The notes below the pieces were generated by a model. It saw nothing but the letters and a program-made list of their open reading frames with translations, did no database searches and was not told the DNA's origin. Source: Saccoglossus kowalevskii (Eukaryota > Hemichordata > Enteropneusta > Harrimaniidae). Taken from it: a stretch of DNA of 33,484 nt. Position 1 is the stretch's first letter, and each line of letters starts with the position of its first letter. The DNA lies in assembly GCF_000003605.2 (NCBI RefSeq), contig NW_003117207.1, forward strand, positions 1 through 33,484, read 5' to 3'. The position numbers and the translations under genes are program-made. Below are positions 32,893 to 33,484 of this stretch, in pieces.

Positions 32893-33304
32893 TGCAGACC
32901 ACTGCCTTGCACTCCTATACACTGTCTCAGTGCAGACCACTGCCTTGCACTCCTATACACTGTCTCAGTGCAGACCACTGCCTTGCACTCCTATACACTG
33001 TCTCGGTGCAGACCACTGCCTTGCACTCCTATACACTGTCTCGGTGCAGACCACTGCCTTGCACTCCTATACACTGTCTCGGTGCAGACCACTGCCTTGC
33101 ACTCCTATACACTGTCTCGGTGCAGACCACTGCCTTGCACTCCTATACACTGTCTCAGTGCAGACCACTGCCTTGCACTCCTATACACTGTCTCAGTGCA
33201 GACCACTGCCTTGCACTCCTATACACTGTCTCAGTGCAGACCACTGCCTTGCACTCCTATACACTGTCTCGGTGCAGACCACTGCCTTGCACTCCTATAC
33301 ACTG
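32893..33304 (+). repeat. Right-terminal array segment and truncated last unit
   Basis: Low-diversity units differ mainly by ctcag or ctcgg ends. The last unit begins at 33273 and matches consensus for 32 bases up to actg at 33304, after which gtatgtgtg replaces tctcag. There is no gradual decay before the edge. Confidence 0.93.
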
Positions 33305-33484
33305 GTATGTGTGTACGCAACTAGTTCCCCCAGATCGTCTGTGTAGATTGTAACCTGGCTACATTTATACTAGTACAGTACTCATTTCGCCCAAACTCCC
33401 GCCCGCTTCCGCTTTTCAATGTGGTTGTTTGTTTTTTCTCACTACTTTTGTGACCGTTTTTCATTTTACATCGCGGAACTACAA
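33305..33484. other. Right flank, non-repeat DNA (180 bp)
   Basis: The sequence stops matching the 38-bp unit. It starts with gtatgtgtgtacg, has two ctagt sites (near 33321 and 33370), several CpGs in contrast to the CpG-free array consensus, a cccgcccgc stretch near 33398 and a T-rich stretch near 33421-33465. I see no open frame of note, no tRNA, no terminal repeat and no target-site duplication that could be tested with one edge only. Its identity is unknown. Confidence 0.85.

Larger units (their letters stand above)
1..33304 (+). repeat. 38-bp tandem satellite array, about 875 units, open at left edge
   Basis: Nearly every base fits a head-to-tail 38-bp unit; the exact consensus copy is 6588-6625. 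With u1 at the t of tgcag, the unit has 8 A, 14 C, 6 G and 10 T (53% GC), a strong C-over-G skew on this strand and no CpG. The first 5 bases are the end of a unit whose start lies outside the window. Unit starts run from 6 to 33273, a distance equal to 874 x 38 plus a net 55 bp of indels that I placed individually. All units share one orientation. Most differ from consensus by 0-3 substitutions, at a limited set of sites (u5, u7, u8, u17, u20, u24-u29, u33, u36-u38). No function is shown. Satellite DNA of this kind is typical of eukaryotic heterochromatin, pericentromeres or subtelomeres; which applies here is not visible. Confidence 0.99.

Noticed and set aside
1-33304. CRISPR array
   Set aside because: The period of 38 bp is near CRISPR repeat-plus-spacer scale, but the whole unit is conserved and there are no unique spacers, leader or cas genes.
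1-33304. Telomere repeat or known centromere motif
   Set aside because: The unit has no TTAGGG-like or similar short telomeric motif, and I see no CENP-B box-like core in the unit or its variants. Centromere function cannot be judged from sequence alone.
1-33304. rRNA, tRNA or viral sequence
   Set aside because: No part of the array or flank departs from the satellite unit in a way that resembles these, and no conserved RNA or viral protein motif is visible.
33301-33312. 5' splice donor (ctg then gtatgt) at the array edge
   Set aside because: The match is short and there is no evidence of an exon on the left or an acceptor in the 180 bp on the right.
81-33353. Many very long forward open frames (up to 2320 codons) that read as Cys-rich repeat proteins
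   Set aside because: Open frames exist in all three phases over the same DNA, as expected from a stop-free 38-bp unit. There is no signal peptide, no non-repeat domain and no consistent start, and stops arise wherever common variants create them. I do not annotate them as genes.
33396-33410. GC-box-like promoter element (cccgcccgc)
   Set aside because: A single short match in 180 bp without a TATA box, start site or downstream gene is not enough to call a promoter.

Overview
The window is almost entirely one tandem-repeat array. From base 1 to 33304 it is a head-to-tail array of a 38-bp unit (exact consensus copy at 6588-6625). From 33305 to 33484 there is about 180 bp of unrelated single-copy-looking DNA. 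The array runs off the left edge, so its true length is unknown. Hand phase-tracking gives 875 unit starts between 6 and 33273. The distance is exactly 874 x 38 plus a net 55 bp of indels that I located one by one. No protein-coding, rRNA or tRNA gene is supportable.

A homogeneous satellite of more than 33 kb with nested segmental copies points to a eukaryotic nuclear genome, probably an animal. The CG/CA/TG polymorphism at one unit site suggests a history of CpG methylation. The lineage cannot be named from the sequence. The unit is minisatellite-sized, but the array is satellite-sized.

Layout. Domains marked by linked variants alternate with homogenised tracts. GAGAA-type units (agagaac for agaccac) occupy 1-1700, 14080-15573, 17139-18030 and 27178-29400, with outliers near 23069 and 32061. 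A gcctc/gcaaacc subtype with expanded units occurs at 1851-2420, 7636-7900 and 22790-23650. Mixed domains with tttac, cttgg, gatcac, caatg, ccaaaac and ttacac variants fill most of the rest. Perfectly uniform tracts lie at 2632-3180, 6587-7422, 19741-20198 and 26323-26840, and a near-perfect one at 9927-10816. Short higher-order repeats of 4, 5 and 6 units occur, mainly at 29968-32892.

The most informative signal is mosaic long-range copying. Blocks of 240-440 bp at 98-100% identity recur at offsets of 532, 684, 3002, 3503, 5782, 13972 and 15188 bp and share rare SNPs and indels. Unequal exchange, conversion or segmental amplification therefore acted well beyond adjacent units.

The + strand consensus has no stop in any frame. 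Because 38 is not a multiple of 3, all three frames spell rotations of the same cysteine-rich 38-residue peptide. This produces open frames up to 2320 codons, which I regard as a by-product of the repeat rather than genes.
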